Positions 5,329 through 6,235 of a stretch of 6,235 nucleotides of DNA are shown here, one piece after another. The notes beneath the pieces were generated by a model, which saw only the letters and a list, made by a program, of their open reading frames with translations, ran no database searches and was not told where the DNA came from. The stretch is taken from the NCBI GenBank assembly GCA_017404585.1, contig JAFRCB010000069.1, positions 1 through 6,235 on the forward strand, in the 5' to 3' direction. Made by a program: the position numbers and the translations under genes. Origin of the DNA: Lachnospiraceae bacterium (GTDB taxonomy: Bacteria > Bacillota > Clostridia > Lachnospirales > Lachnospiraceae). Position 1 is the stretch's first letter. Every line of letters begins with the position of its first letter.

Positions 5329-5776
5329 GCTCCGCCATCATCTCGTCGCTCAGCACTTCCTGCAGCGCCTCGGAGATCTTGCGGCTGAGCCTCTCCCAGG
5401 GCATGCCCAGTTTCTCCGCTGTTCCCGTAAGCGGCGCCCTGCGGATGAACACGGTCGTGATATAAGGCCGGTACTCCACGTTGCACTGCTCGATCACTTT
5501 TTCCGTCCAGGCGATGCGCTTCTGCAGCTCATTCCTCTGCCGGATGAGCTCGTCCCGGTGATCCATCAGCCGGTACATCCGCTCCCGGTCGCCCTTCTGG
5601 CCCCGGCCGGCGGGTTTCGGCATGGACGTATCGATGCTGCGGACACCCTGCAGCATGTAGTTGTCCCCTTCGATCTCCCGGCTGAGCCGCTCGATCTGTT
5701 CCATCGTACGGAGATAGTTTCTGGCTATGCGCTTGAAGCGCCGCACGTTTTCTCTTCTGTCCTCAGTTTCCGTCAA
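5276..5776 (-). CDS. Sigma-70 region 4-like / phage-type HTH protein (166 aa), TTG start
   Basis: A probable DNA-binding regulator resembling the small sigma-like proteins of phages and integrative elements (DUF1492/ArpU-type); I cannot name the family with certainty. Residues 1-40 and 65-100 are charged and coiled-coil-like, separated by a basic Gly/Pro linker with SMPKPAGRGQKG (51-62). The C-terminal half has YRPYITTVFIRRAPLTGTAEKLGMPWERLSRKISEALQEVL (102-142), which reads as a helix-turn-helix: GTAEKLGMPWERLSRKI has the sigma-4-type spacing. The start is TTG at 5776, chosen because a perfect AGGAGG lies 9 nt upstream within the preceding gene. It overlaps the preceding gene by 14 bp and the sortase start by up to 53 bp, so the three are very likely one operon. 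It may regulate or be coupled to surface-gene expression; the sequence does not show its target. Confidence 0.75.
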   Translation of the reverse strand: MTETEDRRENVRRFKRIARNYLRTMEQIERLSREIEGDNYMLQGVRSIDTSMPKPAGRGQKGDRERMYRLMDHRDELIRQRNELQKRIAWTEKVIEQCNVEYRPYITTVFIRRAPLTGTAEKLGMPWERLSRKISEALQEVLSDEMMAEHDEIMRRLDEEGEDGSA

Positions 5777-6215
5777 TGATTCCCGCCTCCTTCAGCCATG
5801 AGCCGAAGCGGCGCATCACGCCCCGCTCGGACATGTTCTCCTTGCCGGCGATCTCCCGGATCGGCACGCCTTCCACGTAGTTCTCCCAGAGAAGACCCCT
5901 GGCTTTCCGGCCGCACTTCCTCTCGATGCGCTCAAATGCCGACTCCATATAGGAGATGTTCTCCTTCAGCAGCCTTGCCTCAAATCCGGCCGCCGCCATC
6001 TTTCCTTTCAGCTCGTCCCTTCTCTCAGGGCTGCTCTCTGTATCCAGCGACCTTCGGTCGAACAGATACATGCTGTTGACCGTCAGGTCGGCATAGCGTT
6101 CCTGCTGCGGGAGATACCCCCTGCAGGCGCTTCGAAAATAACTGTTTCCCGCTCTTATACGATCCACCTCTTTTCCCAACCAAATATTGTTTTGCTGCTG
6201 CCCGGACACCGCCAT
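5763..6215 (-). CDS. Small sigma-70 region 4-like HTH protein (150 aa)
   Basis: The first gene of the visible operon. Residues 60-100 are charged and helical. Residues 103-143 (RKARGLLWENYVEGVPIREIAGKENMSERGVMRRFGSWLKEA) have the layout of a sigma region 4-type helix-turn-helix: the helix ending WENYVEG, then VPIREIAGKENMSERGVMRRF. It is too short for a complete sigma factor, and no region 2 is visible. It resembles phage or mobile-element transcription regulators and the neighbour at 5276-5776, so the pair may act together. ATG 6215 is the first possible start, since an in-frame TAG lies just upstream at 6230-6228. No good ribosome site precedes it, so an internal start is possible. Its promoter would lie beyond the right edge. 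Confidence 0.7.
   Translation of the reverse strand: MAVSGQQQNNIWLGKEVDRIRAGNSYFRSACRGYLPQQERYADLTVNSMYLFDRRSLDTESSPERRDELKGKMAAAGFEARLLKENISYMESAFERIERKCGRKARGLLWENYVEGVPIREIAGKENMSERGVMRRFGSWLKEAGIIDGN
5786..5791 (-). promoter_or_regulatory. Ribosome binding site that sets a TTG start
   Basis: Minus-strand AGGAGG (5791-5786) lies inside the upstream coding region, 9 nt before TTG 5776. It is the main reason to accept TTG as start codon of the 166-aa HTH gene. Confidence 0.65.
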
Positions 6216-6235
6216 GCCCGGGGAAACCTATAGGC

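Noticed and set aside
1..6235. CRISPR array, tRNA or rRNA, complete insertion sequence
   Set aside because: No regularly spaced direct repeats, cloverleaf or rRNA sequence and no transposase frame were seen. The sortase duplication is too diverged to be a recent attachment-site repeat.

Overview
The window looks like part of an accessory surface-pilus locus of a GC-rich member of the Bacillota (Firmicutes). The evidence is sortases, an LPxTG-type pilin, AGGAGG-type ribosome binding sites and intrinsic terminators. A placement near Erysipelotrichia or Lachnospiraceae is only a guess. Nearly all genes are on the minus strand, so transcription runs from the right edge to the left.

Right part (about 6215 to 4543): a tightly overlapping minus-strand operon. 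It holds two small sigma-region-4/ArpU-like helix-turn-helix proteins, followed by a complete class B sortase. The sortase stop codon lies inside a 15-bp perfect stem-loop, which also closes a convergent plus-strand gene.

Middle part (about 4540 to 2286): an AT-richer island interrupts the GC-rich surface genes. It holds a small plus-strand gene (DUF7674-like), a relic of a second class B sortase (last ~33 codons plus its own stem-loop), and an AAA-type ATPase with a winged helix and a C-terminal PD-(D/E)XK (DUF234-type) nuclease-like domain. The ATPase promoter region carries a 13-bp perfect inverted repeat and three copies of TGGGAATA, which suggests an operator.

Left part (2285 to 1): a leader with an intrinsic-terminator hairpin just upstream of the pilin start, then a SpaA-type LPSAG pilin, then a class C sortase cut by the left edge (catalytic His present; Cys and Arg outside the window). 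Sortase C presumably polymerises the pilin. The role of sortase B (housekeeping anchoring, a second polymerase, or another substrate) cannot be settled here.

The points most worth checking are: the leader terminator, which implies conditional pilin expression; the two sortase-tail hairpins, whose 7-nt loops are exact reverse complements of each other; the sortase relic; and the AT-rich genes lying between related hairpins inside the pilus locus.
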